Assembly: GCA_026874595.1 (NCBI GenBank)
Contig: CM049307.1
Coordinates: forward strand, 76,612,643 to 76,676,642
From: Sipunculus nudus
Taxonomy: Eukaryota; Annelida; Sipuncula; Golfingiida; Sipunculidae
Length of the DNA: 64,000 nucleotides
Direction: 5' to 3'
Positions 1 to 11,374 of the stretch are shown piece by piece. Each line of letters opens with the position of its first letter. Position 1 is the first letter of the stretch. The notes under the pieces were generated by a model. It saw only the letters and a program-made list of their open reading frames with translations. It was not told where the DNA came from and did no database searches. The position numbers and the translations under genes were made by a program.

Positions 1-480
1 TGATTTCATAAGTTTTCACTGAATTTCGATGAAAAATGTTTACTTACATGGACACTTCTAAAGGTATTGACGTTTAAGTTATGAATTTCTTTATTAAGGC
101 CCGATGCTCAAAGAAGCAGCAATGCTTTTATCGTTCTGTAACAAGATATGATTACGTTGGGATACTTATAGAACTTGACACCTATTTATTAATACCAAAT
201 GAGTAGACTAAAAAGATTTTTATTTCGATGACAAATTGACGTTTATTTTTATTTAAGTATATTTGCTGAAGCCTTACCTACCTGCAGGATATATGGAAAT
301 TAAAGAAACCTGTCGTGGACCTTTCATAGAATCATTATACCTGTAAAGCCAGAGTTAAACGGTGAAAAGCATTCGATACTAAGTATAATCTTTATTCTCT
401 ACCAGATTAAAAAATTACAGCTAAATGTACATACATGTTGATAGAGCATGTGTTTAAAAAATATCTCAGAATAAATGCGG
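1..480. other. No gene seen
   Basis: AT-rich, no convincing frame or repeat. Confidence 0.5.
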
Positions 481-789
481 CATTGTTTTTAGCTCAGCTG
501 ACTTTCAGTCATGCAGGGCTATAGCGATGGGTCTTTGTCCGTCGTCCTTCCGTCTGTCCGTCCGGCCGGCCGTCCGTCCGTTAGCAGGGCACAAATCGTA
601 ACCGTAGGGGCTAGGGCCATGAACCCTATGCAGTCTTGGAGGTTCTAAAAAGATCTCCTTGCAAACCTGAAATTAGGTCACTGCGACCTATATTCTCGAA
701 GTTATGGGGTGTGTTTGCACCCCCCAGAAATAATTCTTTTAGCCAAAATTTTCATCCCAAACCTTCCATCTTTCACATACAGCTCACCT

Positions 790-1560
790 ACCAACAGGGG
801 AAGAACCATAATTATTTTGAGGTCACAAGGTCAAAGGTCAAGGTCACAGAACCAACTTCTTTGAAAAGCCTGTGGATGCATTTTAAGCCAAACCTTTCAT
901 CCCAATTATTTGATCTTTCACATATAGCTCACCTACTAAGTGGGAGAAGAATCCTATAGATGTTGAGGTCACAAGGTCAAAGGTCAGGGTCACAGGATCC
1001 ACTTCTTTGAACAGGTTGTGGACACATTTCAAGCTAGACCTTTCATTCCAAACCTTTCAGCACTGATATCGCTTCTCTGCCAACAGGGGAACAGACCTGT
1101 TGATTTTGAGGTCAAAGGTCAAGTTCACAGCACCCTCTTCTTGCGTGGAGTCATTTTCAGGCAATTTTGTCATATCTGTCATATATGGCTTACCTACCAA
1201 TAGGGGAAGAAGCCTATTGATATTGAGTTCAAAAGGTCAAAGGTCAATGTCACAATATTGTTCTAAATGCTTGTGAACATATTTCAAGTGAAACTGTTCA
1301 ACCCAAACCTTCAGTCTTTCACATATGCCACATCTATGCATCACTCAATGTGATTCAAACTTCATATTTATGGGTCTTTTTGCATGAAGAAATAACTAAT
1401 TGATTTTGAGGTCAGCTGGTCAGGAGGTTAAAGGTTGCAGGTCTAAGTTATTCACTCATTGGTTGCCACGTTATTACACCCGGCCAGATGTAATTGGTTA
1501 GTAGTTACCCATCATTTAGAAAGAATCCAGTTGATATGTGGGCAAAAGGCCAAGGTCATA
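790..1560 (+). repeat. About 140-bp tandem array with AGGTCA direct repeats
   Basis: Five degenerate units recognisable by 'gaggtcacaaggtcaaaggtca' style blocks near 820, 965, 1108, 1226 and 1408, each followed by '..cttctttgaa..' and 'accnaccttcatccca' style text. Four units carry perfect AGGTCA-A-AGGTCA. Confidence 0.75.
828..1246 (+). promoter_or_regulatory. Four perfect DR1-type (AGGTCAAAGGTCA) motifs
   Basis: AGGTCA-A-AGGTCA occurs at 828-840 (with a third half-site at 841-846), 974-986, 1109-1121 and 1234-1246. DR1 is the known binding form for RXR, HNF4 and COUP-TF class nuclear receptors. The motifs are part of a repeat unit, so function is unproven. Confidence 0.5.
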
Positions 1561-1649
1561 GTTCAGGTCAACTTATTTTGTAGACCATCTCTATTTTTCT
1601 TGTATATATAAGCTTGCACTCCAGCTGGTACATCTCACCGTGTGGCTGT

Positions 1650-2870
1650 AATTGTGAGTGACACTGGTGACATATGACTCCCTTTTGTATCAGGCTAATA
1701 AGTGATAAGGCTGAGTGATAAGTACCTCGTTACTGCATAACAAACACTGTTGTTGGAATACTTCAGCCAGGAATTAACACTTTAAGAGTATAGTATTAAG
1801 GTTTAGCTACTGATTTATTAGATGATGGGAACATTTTGCAGTTTATTTTATCCAATCACAGCAATAAACGTAGTTTCCTAGATATCTGAATATATTTTAT
1901 ATAAATCACCACATATAAAAGCAAGTGTTTGTTCTCATAATATGTGGATGTGTACTTGATTTAGGATGGCTTTATTTTATTACAAGACTCTTAGTCATGC
2001 TTTCTGCATTTCTTTTCTTTCAGGTTTTGCAGTTTACCAACCCTGCTGACCCCATTGAAAAGCAGAGTGATAATAAAAAATATTGGACCTACACTTTTAC
2101 ATTTGAATATCTATAAATCTGATATGAGCGCCTGAACATGCCTTTTGAATTGTTTTGGACATTCATTACTGTAACATCATTTGGAGAATTTGCGCCAAGT
2201 TTGGTCTCTTATTGGAGGATGTGTGATTTCAAATGTCAGACTTGTCAGAAATCCATTTTGTCTGCCAGTTAGCCACCTTAGAAATCCTTTTTTTTTCAGT
2301 GCAGTTTCAGTAATTTTCCTTCAATTTTTGGTCCGATTTAGAGAATGGTTGTTATCTGATTTCAGACCTGTCAGAAGTCCAAAATGGCCACCAGGCAACC
2401 ATCTTTAAATTTCATTTTGATCATATTATCTCAAGAACTGTTAAAGTGAAGGCAGTCGGATGTATATTAATGTAATCTTGCAAAGGATTGGGTCAAATAT
2501 TTCTTAATAAATATTATCATCATATATGAAAGTGCAGTACAGTTGGCTTGTATTCAATAAAAATTCATACAGAAGCACCTGTTTCTCAATAATTCTTGCA
2601 TGGATTTCCTTGATTTTTTGCTATATATTTTGATCTTATATTTGCCCTTTGTGGTGTTCCTTTTGAGACTGACAGGTATCAAGTAAGCTATGGGAATAGT
2701 TCTGGATACCTTAACAATCATACATTTACCTCAGACCATCAATTCACTGTGTTTTAACCAGACATAGGTGATATATATTTCTGTTGTCGTAGAAAATTTT
2801 AACAAATTGGCAAATTGGTTCTTCAAAATTTGACTGGAAGTTGTGAATCTCAGCCCATGATGTCGCAGGT
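1650..2870. other. Unassigned, possibly inside element copy 1
   Basis: No gene. cagacctgtcagaagtccaa-type text repeats twice (2238, 2364) with atggccacc/tagccacc. An acceptor-like tttctttcag at 2014-2023 precedes a short open frame I do not consider coding. Confidence 0.35.
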
Positions 2871-3079
2871 CATGCTTGGCAGCTGAGCGTCATGACCCAT
2901 GGGTCACTTGTTTTTTATACTGGCGGCTTATTCAACTACAACATCAAGCCGAAGTCCCTGAAAAAGTGACATTGTTTCTGGATTTATATTTCTGGTTTAA
3001 AAACATACATTTTCTTGAAATCAGTGAATTTTTGCTAAAAAAAAAAAATTGTAAAATAACTGTGACAGCTACTTACTGG

Positions 3080-3450
3080 TTAAGCCTTGTCCGTAAGGTT
3101 TGGGTTACCCATAACATGGACATTAAATGAAATCTTAGAAAAAGAAACACTGCAGTATTCAATGCCCTTAGGGTTAGGGTTACCCATATCACGGAAAATA
3201 TATCATGAGACCGTTAAAAAGCACTTACTTGAACAGTCAGTGCAAGAAGGGTTACAGATACCCATATAAGGACGACCCGTAAAACAAATGTGACAGATAC
3301 TTAGGGGATCCTCCGTGGCGCAGGAGTCAGGGGGCCAACATACATTGACGGAAATTGAAACTTGTAAGAAGCACTTACCTTACTGGCTTATCCTTGCTAG
3401 TAGGGCTACCAACATTTACTGCACGCAGGGTTACCCATATTACGGACATA
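3080..3450 (+). repeat. Degenerate GGGTTACCCATA repeat with telomere-like core
   Basis: gggttacccata recurs at about 3107, 3176 and 3431, with a rearranged version near 3250. At 3167-3185 the text is CCCTTAGGGTTAGGGTTACCC, so two TTAGGG units are present. Confidence 0.6.
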
Positions 3451-3454
3451 CCCT

Positions 3455-4085
3455 GCCACTGGCGGCAGTCTTAACACTCAATGCGATGCTACCATAATTC
3501 CTACCTCTCCCGATTTTTTAAGGGTAGCAAATGACTGTTATTTGTGTGTGCCACTCATGGGGACCACTTTGGCAGGCCGCTGAGTTCCCCATTCCTCCTG
3601 TCGGCAGTTTTAACAGTGAGTGCAATGTTACCATAATCCTACCCCCCTCTCGATTTTTTAGCGTAGCAATATTTTCGCGTGCGACTCATTGGGACCGCTC
3701 TTTTAGGCCGCTTTCATTGTCGGCAGTCTTAACAGTCAATGCGATGCTACCATAATTCGTACCCCCTCCCGATTTCATTATGGCTGCAAATAGTTTCCAT
3801 TTGCGCATGCGATTTAAAGGTAATCCTCTGGCAGGCCGCTTAGATCTCCACTCCCCCTGGCGGCAGTATGTACACTTTTTGTGGTGGCAAATACCTGCTA
3901 TTTGCGCGTGCGATTCCTGGGGACCTCTCTACCCCCTCCCGCTTACCTACCCCTCACTATTTTATTATTTCTCATCTCGACTCCCTCTGGCGGCACTAAG
4001 GGGAAACTGCCTGCAAAAAAACGAAAACTCCCATAAGCTTAACTACAGGCCGCTACCAAAACCCGGCAGGGCAGTTCCCCGCCTA
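3455..4085 (+). repeat. About 130-bp tandem repeat (GGCGGCAGTCTTAAC units)
   Basis: Five units start with (ggc/tc)ggcagt at about 3462, 3600, 3720, 3860 and 3983. Between them are shared blocks such as gatgctaccataattc, cccgattt and ggcaggccgct. GC content is higher than the surroundings. Open frames across it are by-products. Confidence 0.78.
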
Positions 4086-5197
4086 GGTTTGTATTAAATG
4101 TTGAGCATTATTTGTTAAGATGTTGTCTTGCTAGCTAAATAGATAGCTGGTTTTAACTTTAAAAAATACTGTTGTTTGTCAGTGAGATAATGTGATTCTT
4201 CCTCTGGTCATATGTTTTATCTTTTGGTAGTATTTGCAGTAGGTATGCTTAATTATTGATGCAAACCACCACTGATGCAGCCAAGGTAGTTATTAATGCA
4301 GAGACCAGGGATACTGAAACATTGCTCAGCAAGCCTGGGGCCATAAATTTGTGTCTGAAGCAGCTAGTTCAGAAACGTCTTACATGAACTTCCAGGAGCC
4401 TTTTATTTCCTTTAGAAGATTAAGACTTTATTTACGTATTATATACACAACCCCAGAAACACTACTTTGTTTGTTTGCATAAATTCATATTGAAAGTCAC
4501 TATGAGTCTAGCCTCAACTATTCCTACATTTTCTAAAGAAGGTGGAATGAAATTTCAGACACCTTAACAGTAATTAGTTCCTTCATGCAATCACAGATAG
4601 AAAGTCACCACAGAATATTGTGAAGCAGATTAAAAACCAATATATTTTTTTGCGTTATACTTATACAATACAGAATCTAACAAGCAAGTATATATAAGCT
4701 CCTTAGCGCAGATGTCTATTTGCGAAAAGAACGAAACCGAAGATTGTCCCAGTGGTCAAAGATCGCCGGCTTGTTAACGTTCCTCCATAACAAATTTGTG
4801 AACTGACAGAAGGAATCGAGCTGCATACTGGATTCATGTCGTATTTACGTGCTGGGTTTAACCATATTGCTTAACGTTACGTAGGTTTCAATATATTCAT
4901 AGTGTTTTTCACGCTTATGTTTCATTAACAAGTACAATCGACCAGATATATATTTCAAGTGACATGCGTTTGTGGCAGGTCGGGTTCATTAATGGTTTTT
5001 TATTCTGTTGAGGCTCGAAGCTCATCTGATATTTAGATGCATGGCACTGGAAAACTGCTCATTGGCCAGACTTTGACCATCACTTCTGTCTGTGTATACA
5101 AAATACGCATTTCCATATAATGCACAAACATATGTTCATGTGAAACCTTGACATATATTATGTTGAAAAATATGCATAATACACTTGGAAAAAGATG

Positions 5198-5199
<2 letters not shown>

Positions 5200-5246
<47 letters not shown>
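5200..5246. repeat. AT microsatellite
   Basis: Run of (AT)n, with a short interrupted tract just before. Confidence 0.95.
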
Positions 5247-5250
<4 letters not shown>

Positions 5251-5855
5251 TATAAGCTTTACTAAATCAGATATTAAGGCATTAAGGAAGTATTTAATCA
5301 GTATTTAATCAACGTCTCATTAAAAAAAAAATTCCATCATATCCAGGAGGATATTCATTCCACACCCTGTGAGTATGCTCTTCATTATTCTATGATATGT
5401 TTCTGTATATATGTTCGTATTGTAATCAGGAAAAGAGCATGCATTTTCATAGAATCATACTGGCCCTGCTGGTGTCACACTGTTGAGGTTATGAGCACCT
5501 TGAAAATTTCATTTTCATTGAGCAGGAAATAATTATCGGAAATGAACACATCAACACTTGTTTCTCTCACCTGTCTTGTAGTCTGAATGGTTCTTAGCGG
5601 ACGTGAAGATTCTTCCTCAAACTGAGATAGCAGGCCGGCCAGTTAAGCACCCAAGAGAATCAGCATTTTGCGAAAATGAATAGAAAATGTAAATTATTCC
5701 ACATATCTATCCCCCAAAGAATATTATAGTACCAATTGATAAAGTTACTAATCAAGGAAAGTTAAAACAAAACGAAGACGTTCATGAGGAACCTAAATCT
5801 GTCGCGGATACTGATGAAATAGCAAAAAATGTAAAGCGGTTCCACGTGGAGCGGG

Positions 5856-5916
5856 GGGGGGGGGGGGTTAATCAAAATTGGGACAACTTTTTGTTATAAA
5901 GACATCGTCGACATAT

Positions 5917-5969
<53 letters not shown>
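5856..5969. repeat. Poly-G run and AT microsatellite
   Basis: A G run around 5856-5868 is followed by (AT)n at 5914-5967. Confidence 0.9.
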
Positions 5970-5970
<1 letters not shown>

Positions 5971-7029
5971 CGTTTATCGTCTGTGTGACACATTTCAATT
6001 ATATTTCAATTAGGTATAAATTTTAAACAAATAAGGTATGTTTTCGGTTTTGGTTGATTCTATGTCAGAACCAGATATATAACATTTCATAGTAAACTTA
6101 GAAAATGGGACCAAAGTTTGTAATTCTAAATCTAAATTTTTCCTATTTTAATACATAAATATTACTCCCTGAATAGCAGGGAACGATTACATTGACCATC
6201 CTTACTGGCTAAAAAGTGTGTTTGTATGTGTGTGTCGGGGGGATATACACCCTTACCTCCCCCCACCCCCTTATTGACGCCCCTGTTAAGACGCACCATC
6301 ATGGTCACATTTACACACAAAATCATTCAACTTTCCCGTAAATGATCACAAGCCGACGGTACCCGCATGGTCTTTATTACTGTTCGCTAATAGGAACAGA
6401 TAATTCCTTTATTGTTAAAAAAACGATTCCAAATGGTCACATTATACTCAAGTTACCATATCCTTATAGTCTCCACCCGTAGTTTTAAATCCTTTTTTTT
6501 AATTTATATTATTATTAAATATTAATTATAAGCTAGGATATATCAATTTTCTGCAGGCATGCTTTAATGTTCTCATGCAATCAATTTTCATTTACAACAT
6601 ATCGCCAAATTCCTTTATGTCATCCATTTTCTGTAATTTAGAAACTGTCCCCATCAACAGATCGAAGATTTTACTGCTTCGATCACCTACAGAGGTCGCT
6701 TTAGGTCATGCTTACCAAAACATACCGTAGTAGAACGTAGCGGAAAACGACTTCTAAATCATCTGTTTACCACCACCTTTCAGTTCCCGGCAACACATCT
6801 TTTATTGCGCTGTTTGCTACGCATCGGTCTCCTGCCTGTGAAGTCGCGGAATAGAATACACGACCGACTTTTTTGTCAATTAACCCACCATCATGTTCAG
6901 GTATACGCTCTCTGGTGTATCCTCCACATGTTGTGTTAAATGGCCGTAAGCTAAGTGTATATTGACTGTCACGAGTGCTTTTCTGGTCTAGTGTGCAGAT
7001 GTTTATATAGTCAGCCATTATGCTCAGGT

Positions 7030-7135
7030 AGCAGCGAGTACACCAACTACAGGTGATGCGAATAAACCTTGAATACTGGCTTTCTAAATTCCAGTCATTA
7101 TTCGAGATTTTTGTTCTGCCTGAGCAACCTTAAAG
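7030..7135 (+). promoter_or_regulatory. Candidate 5' untranslated exon and promoter side of gene A
   Basis: A strong donor (AAAG|GTAAGT, exon end 7135) lies 360 bp upstream of the acceptor that precedes the gene A start codon (exon resumes at 7494, ending ..taag|gaaacATG). A non-coding first exon ending at 7135 would explain why the start codon follows directly after a 3' splice site. The exon's 5' limit and the TSS are not visible; 7030 is a guess. Confidence 0.35.
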
Positions 7136-7498
7136 GTAAGTGTTTCCACTAATTATCCACGTGAGAAATGGCTAAAAGTTACCTGTGCCCTTCCATAAGT
7201 AATGCAAGGCATATATATATTACGTCATGATATTGCAGGGTCCCCGCTACGCAGATGCCCCTTTATCATTAATAAACCATTAAGAATAACAATATTGATT
7301 TATGTCTGTCATATCCATTCACAGACAAACTTAAGTCTCCCGATTGTCTCTTGCTTAACGGCTTTGGAATGTTGTTTGTATGTAATCACTTCTGACACAT
7401 CACTTCTGCAGTTATTTAACATTTCATAAGATGAAATGATCTTTCTTTATACATTCAATCAATGCCGGTTGAGTCTATTTTTTTTAATGTAAGGAAAC

Positions 7499-7964
7499 AT
7501 GTCGGAAAATGAAGCTTTTGAGGGGATTTCGTTGAGCGCTGTGGAAACTGAGCTAGGATACTCATCTTTTGAACCCGTGTCAGTGTGTGACACAAAAGTG
7601 ATGACCTCCGCTAATCTCACACAAGAATCAACCGAAAAAGAAGAACCTGGGAGTGTAGCAAACGTAAAAAATAATGCGACTGCAGAAGGTGCCAATGCAA
7701 GAAATAACATGTACAGTTCAAACTACGAATCCCAAGAGGACGCAAAGAAATTGGCTCACAGGGACAATAAACCATCTGACGACAGCATAGAAACATGGTT
7801 AAGCTACCTTGTTCTTGCCGTATGTTTTGCAACCTTTGCTGTATCGGACGGAGTACTTTTTCTGTATGGAATTATGTATCAAGACCTAAAGTTAAGTTTC
7901 GACACTGACACTTCCAGTCTGGCCCTGCCGTTTTCCGTACAAACTGGTGTTGCTTATTTCGGAG
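7499..7964 (+). CDS. Gene A exon 1 (N-terminus, TM1, start of TM2)
   Basis: Encodes residues 1-155 plus one base. The exon ends GGAG|GCAAGT, a GC donor with an otherwise ideal context. No GT donor nearby keeps the phase, and gene B has the same GC donor at the same codon. TM1 is the stretch after W100 (LSYLVLAVCFATFAVSDGVL). Confidence 0.85.
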
Positions 7965-10900
7965 GCAAGTCACTTTAAACATTTACACAGTGTCACACTG
8001 AATAACCATTGTTTTCACCAGGTTTTTATCCGGAATCGCAAGTAAACTATAATACGAAGTATGGAATCATGAAACGCGGCATTTCCCTGGATTTTCTTGG
8101 TTTTTCTTACTTTATACCTTGTTAGTACATGTAATGGAGACCTAAGCATCATTCAGCTTATTGTATATTCATTGTTGCAGTCCTGATCACAAGTCCGCTC
8201 TTGAAGATCTTGTCACTTCGAGCTGCTGGAATTACTGGGGGACTTCTGGCCGCTGTAGGTATTTTGATATCATCATATGCCGAAAGCCTCCCTCTCTTCA
8301 CTGTTACATATGGCTTGGTATCAGGTATGAATAAATATTTTGTATAAAATTAAAAATGTTAATATTCGTTACAGGCAGGTAATTATTAAAGCCAGATTAG
8401 AGATAGCTGCTCTCACTTTCATCCAATATGCTTATACACATTCATATCACAATATGCCATATATAATAAGCTGCTCAGTTCTCTGGTGCAACAGTTCTGA
8501 TCACCACCAAACCCTCTTCGCAGATAGATTAGCCCCTTGCAAATGTCCTAGGGGTATACATGACGTAATTCTCGGCCAGTGATTCATAACTCGAAAACAT
8601 TACGAAAGCTTAACCGGGACCGCCATTGTTTTTTTTCCGAATGGATTAAAACCAAAATGTTGCAAGCAGGATGCCGTTGTATACAACTAGAATAAATAAT
8701 ACGGACAGTTAACTTTAACCGTCATCTTCATTCGCATTTCAGGTTCTGGACATGCATTCCTGGTAATCTTGGCCTCTATAGGCGTTCCATTGTACTTTGA
8801 CCGACATCTAGCGGTGGCGACTGGAATCTCAAACGCAGGGTCAAGTTTAGGCGTGTTCGCGATGGGTCCTCTGATCAGGTATCTCATCGACAAATACACT
8901 TGGCGTGGCTGCATGTTGATCCAAGCCGGTGTTGTTCTTCAGTGTGTTTGGTTGTGGATGCTGGTACGACCTTATTTAGATAAAGATTTAAAGAATCATG
9001 GACGCAACAAACGTGCAGACAAGAATACTCAACATTCCTGTGATCAAGACATAAATCAATCAAATATCCAGGAACAGAACATAGAAACGGAGAATAAACT
9101 GTTGGCAGCATTAAAATCCGCCGTAGACTTTAGTCTGTTGAAGGAGCTGTCGTTTGTCCTTTATATGATAGCTCTCTTTATGTCTCAACTTTCATATCCG
9201 CTGGTGTACGTGTTTGCACCAGATAAAGGTACAGAGATGGGATTTTCTAAATATGAGACCGGATGGTTTGTTTCTTGTCTTGGGTTTGGCAGTCTACTCG
9301 GAAGAATATTGATTGGTTTGGTTGGTAATGCACCCTTCCTGCAAAAACGACACGTACGACTTCACAGCTTTTGTCTCGCTCTGGCTGGGATCAGCTATAT
9401 TTTTTTACCATCATGTAGAAGTCTTCGGTCCATGTACACTATTATGGTGGTGTGCGGGTTCGCAGGTGGTACGTATTATTACATTTCCATGTGACATCAA
9501 ATATCAGCTGTTAACTGGTCAATATCTATCACTTTTTGATGTGTCTACTTATTCTCCTAATCTGACAAAAGAACTCAATGGCATGTCCAAATTTCATGCA
9601 ATGGTGCTTGATTCCCAATAAGTAGTCTTGTTTAATGTCGTTATGATAAAAATGAGTTTGGGTACGAATTGTACGCAACCGGGCCGAACAAAAGACAATG
9701 ATAGTAAACAGTAGGCTTGGGAAGATTTTCCAGTGGTGAGCGATAATGCAAGAGCTTACCGTCTTGATGTACATACGTTACAACCAACTAATGTCCATTC
9801 ACTATGTATTTATCTGCAAATTGACATTTATAATCACATCCATCTTAAATTAGGTCGATTATAGAAAATAATGTCGTCTTCTTTTCCAGGTGGACATATC
9901 GTAATGGTTCAAGTCGTTATTGTGGGTTTATTCGGAAAAGGGAGACTCGCTCGTTCTTACTGTATTTGTTCTTTTGTATTTGGTGTGGGGTCCCTGATGG
10001 CTGCCCCACTTTCAGGTTAACATGATTGAACAAAAAGCCTAGGTCACATACATCGCACAATAGAAATACGACAGGTCAACGACAGAAAATTGGGGAAGTT
10101 CCAAGATGGTCGTGGGTGTTTCGTACGAAACTGAGGAGTTTTGCGAGGAAAAAAAAACTGTCGCAGACCATTGTCGTAGAATGTTGAACTGTTATACGTT
10201 GCTTTACGACTGTGTTAAGATAAACCTACGACTTTCGTACGACTGTTTGGTTATCTGAGGCAGTACGAATCGTATGACTTTCCTACGACAGCCCAACGAT
10301 TGACGCACGTTATACCTGTGACGGTCCGACGAATGTTCTACCGTTTTAAGTCATTTGTCCGACCGCCGTTGGTTTGTCTTAAGCCACATAAATCGCACAA
10401 CACATATACGACAGGTCTAGGACAGAAAATTTGTGAAATATTTCTTTTGTATTAAGACTATCGTACTAGTGTCGTAGGAATAGCGTATGATTAGACTTAT
10501 ACAGCTTTGACAAATTTTCCCACGAGAGTCGTAAAACATATATTTTTTATATGAACGCTCTCAAACCTACGACGGTTCCCTTAGTCGTAGCCCTGCTGAA
10601 ATCGTACGACAGAAAAAAAGTAGGTTATTGTGACTAAAGTCTATGTGGATACAACGCACAACACATATACGACAAGTCTACGGCAGAAAATTAGGGAAAT
10701 CATAGGACAGTCGTTGGTGTGTCGCACGAAAGTCATGTGTTCTGCGACGGAAAAAGCTGTCGTAGACCCTTTTTGTAGAATTGTTAACATGTTCAAATTT
10801 TTTCAGCGTCGAAGGTTATTCTTTACATCAGCCCATCTCGTAGGTCTTTTGTAAGATGCTTGACGACTGTGTTACGATAAATCTATGACTCTCGTACGGA

Positions 10901-11374
10901 TATTTGGTTATCTGAGGCCCTGCGACAGCCATATGATTGCCGCTCGGTCCAAGACGGTCCTACGAATGTTCTACCGTTGAAAGTCATTACTGCGACCACC
11001 TTGTGTTTGTTTTAGTACTATGAATCTATAACGACAATCGGGGGACCTCAGACAACTGTCGTAGGAAGAGCGTTCAATTAGACTTAGACAGCCCTGACCA
11101 ATAATCGCAAGGAATTAAAAAAAAATTAAGAACTGTTTGAGTGATTTTTATTATCATGTCGAAAAATATATTTATATATATAAACTCTTTACATATTTTA
11201 TTCATGTATATTCCAGGGTTTATCCGGGATAATCTAAATTCCTACGATCCTGCCTTTTACCTTGCTGGAGGACAATTTTTCTTAGCAGTAATAATCACAT
11301 TTTTTGTTCGAACTTCTGATGAGTCATCGAAGGACTACAATGGAACACGAGTTTCAGAGGGTATATCTCATTAA
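7499..11374 (+). CDS. SLC16/MCT-like transporter, gene A (5 coding exons, 539 aa)
   Basis: Predicted 12-TM major-facilitator transporter of the SLC16 (monocarboxylate transporter) type in a cell membrane. Exons join as 7499-7964, 8181-8324, 8743-9468, 9890-10015 and 11217-11374. All junctions are phase 1 and give 1620 nt including TAA. Residues 1-99 are a polar N-terminus and TM1 starts after W100. Family hallmarks seen are TYGLVSGSGHAF (TM4), YFDRHLAVATGISNAGSSLG (TM4-5), KYTWRGCMLIQAG (TM5-6), a hydrophilic TM6-7 loop, and SYDPAFYLAGGQFF (TM12). The length is usual for SLC16. The start follows a 3' splice site (..taag) and has a match in gene B and in the 31.3-kb relic. Oddities: intron 1 begins with GC, and TM8 has Ser where MCT1 has its essential Asp, so proton-linked lactate transport is not assured and the substrate is unknown. 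Intron 4 holds a 1-kb palindrome-rich repeat. Confidence 0.88.
8181..8324 (+). CDS. Gene A exon 2 (TM2-TM4)
   Basis: 144-bp exon between ttgcag and gtatga. It reads VLITSPLLKILSLRAAG then GGLLAAVGILISSYAESLP and FTVTYGLVS. Its length equals the gene B counterpart. A near copy without a valid donor lies at 56954-57086. Confidence 0.88.
8743..9468 (+). CDS. Gene A exon 3 (TM4-TM10, central loop)
   Basis: 726-bp exon between tttcag and gtacgt. It carries the family motifs YFDRHLAVATG and YTWRGCMLIQAG, the cytoplasmic loop (about residues 287-320, rich in Asn/Gln/Lys/Asp), and TM7-TM10. TM8 reads CLGFGSLLGRILIGLVG: Arg is kept but the Asp four residues before it in MCT1 is Ser here. It is 33 bp longer than in gene B, with the difference in the loop. 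Confidence 0.88.
9890..10015 (+). CDS. Gene A exon 4 (TM10-TM11)
   Basis: 126-bp exon between ttccag and gttaac. It reads GHIVMVQVVIVGLFGKGRLA then FVFGVGSLMAAPLS. Same length and phase as the gene B exon. The donor GTTAAC is weak compared with gene B's GTAAGA. Confidence 0.85.
10035..11110. repeat. TACGAC/GTCGTA-rich repeat in gene A intron 4
   Basis: Two degenerate copies of a 600-650-bp unit: gactgtgttaagataaacc.. at 10209 recurs at 10864, and tgttctaccgtt.. at 10333 recurs at 10969. The start block atcgcacaacacatatacga appears three times (10051, 10391, 10652). About fifteen TACGAC/GTCGTA hexamers occur in both orientations. Confidence 0.8.
11217..11374 (+). CDS. Gene A exon 5 (TM12, C-terminus, stop)
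   Basis: Begins after ttccag with GFIRDNLNSYDPAFYLAGGQ, the conserved last-helix signature of SLC16 proteins. It ends TAA at 11372-11374 after a short polar tail that is longer than gene B's. Confidence 0.88.

Larger units (their letters stand above)
485..2912 (+). mobile_element. Hairpin/palindrome-ended element, copy 1 (boundaries tentative)
   Basis: Left end: agctcagctgactttcagtca (491-511), then a GTCC-rich tract (540-582) and GTTAGCAGGGCACAAATCGT. Right end: gctgagcgtcatgacccatg running into the palindrome TGACCCATGGGTCA (2893-2906) and cacttgtt. The first 1.1 kb is a tandem array of about 130-145-bp units. The 1650-2870 interior is unlike other copies, so two fragments or a nested insertion are possible. 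Confidence 0.55.
4100..7029. other. Intergenic, no gene seen
   Basis: Apart from AT and G runs nothing is recognised. An 83-codon minus-strand frame (6767-7018) has protein-like composition but no known motif. Confidence 0.5.

Noticed and set aside
6767-7018. 83-codon minus-strand frame upstream of gene A
   Set aside because: Composition is plausible but there is no motif, homologue or splice context that I can name; not enough to call.
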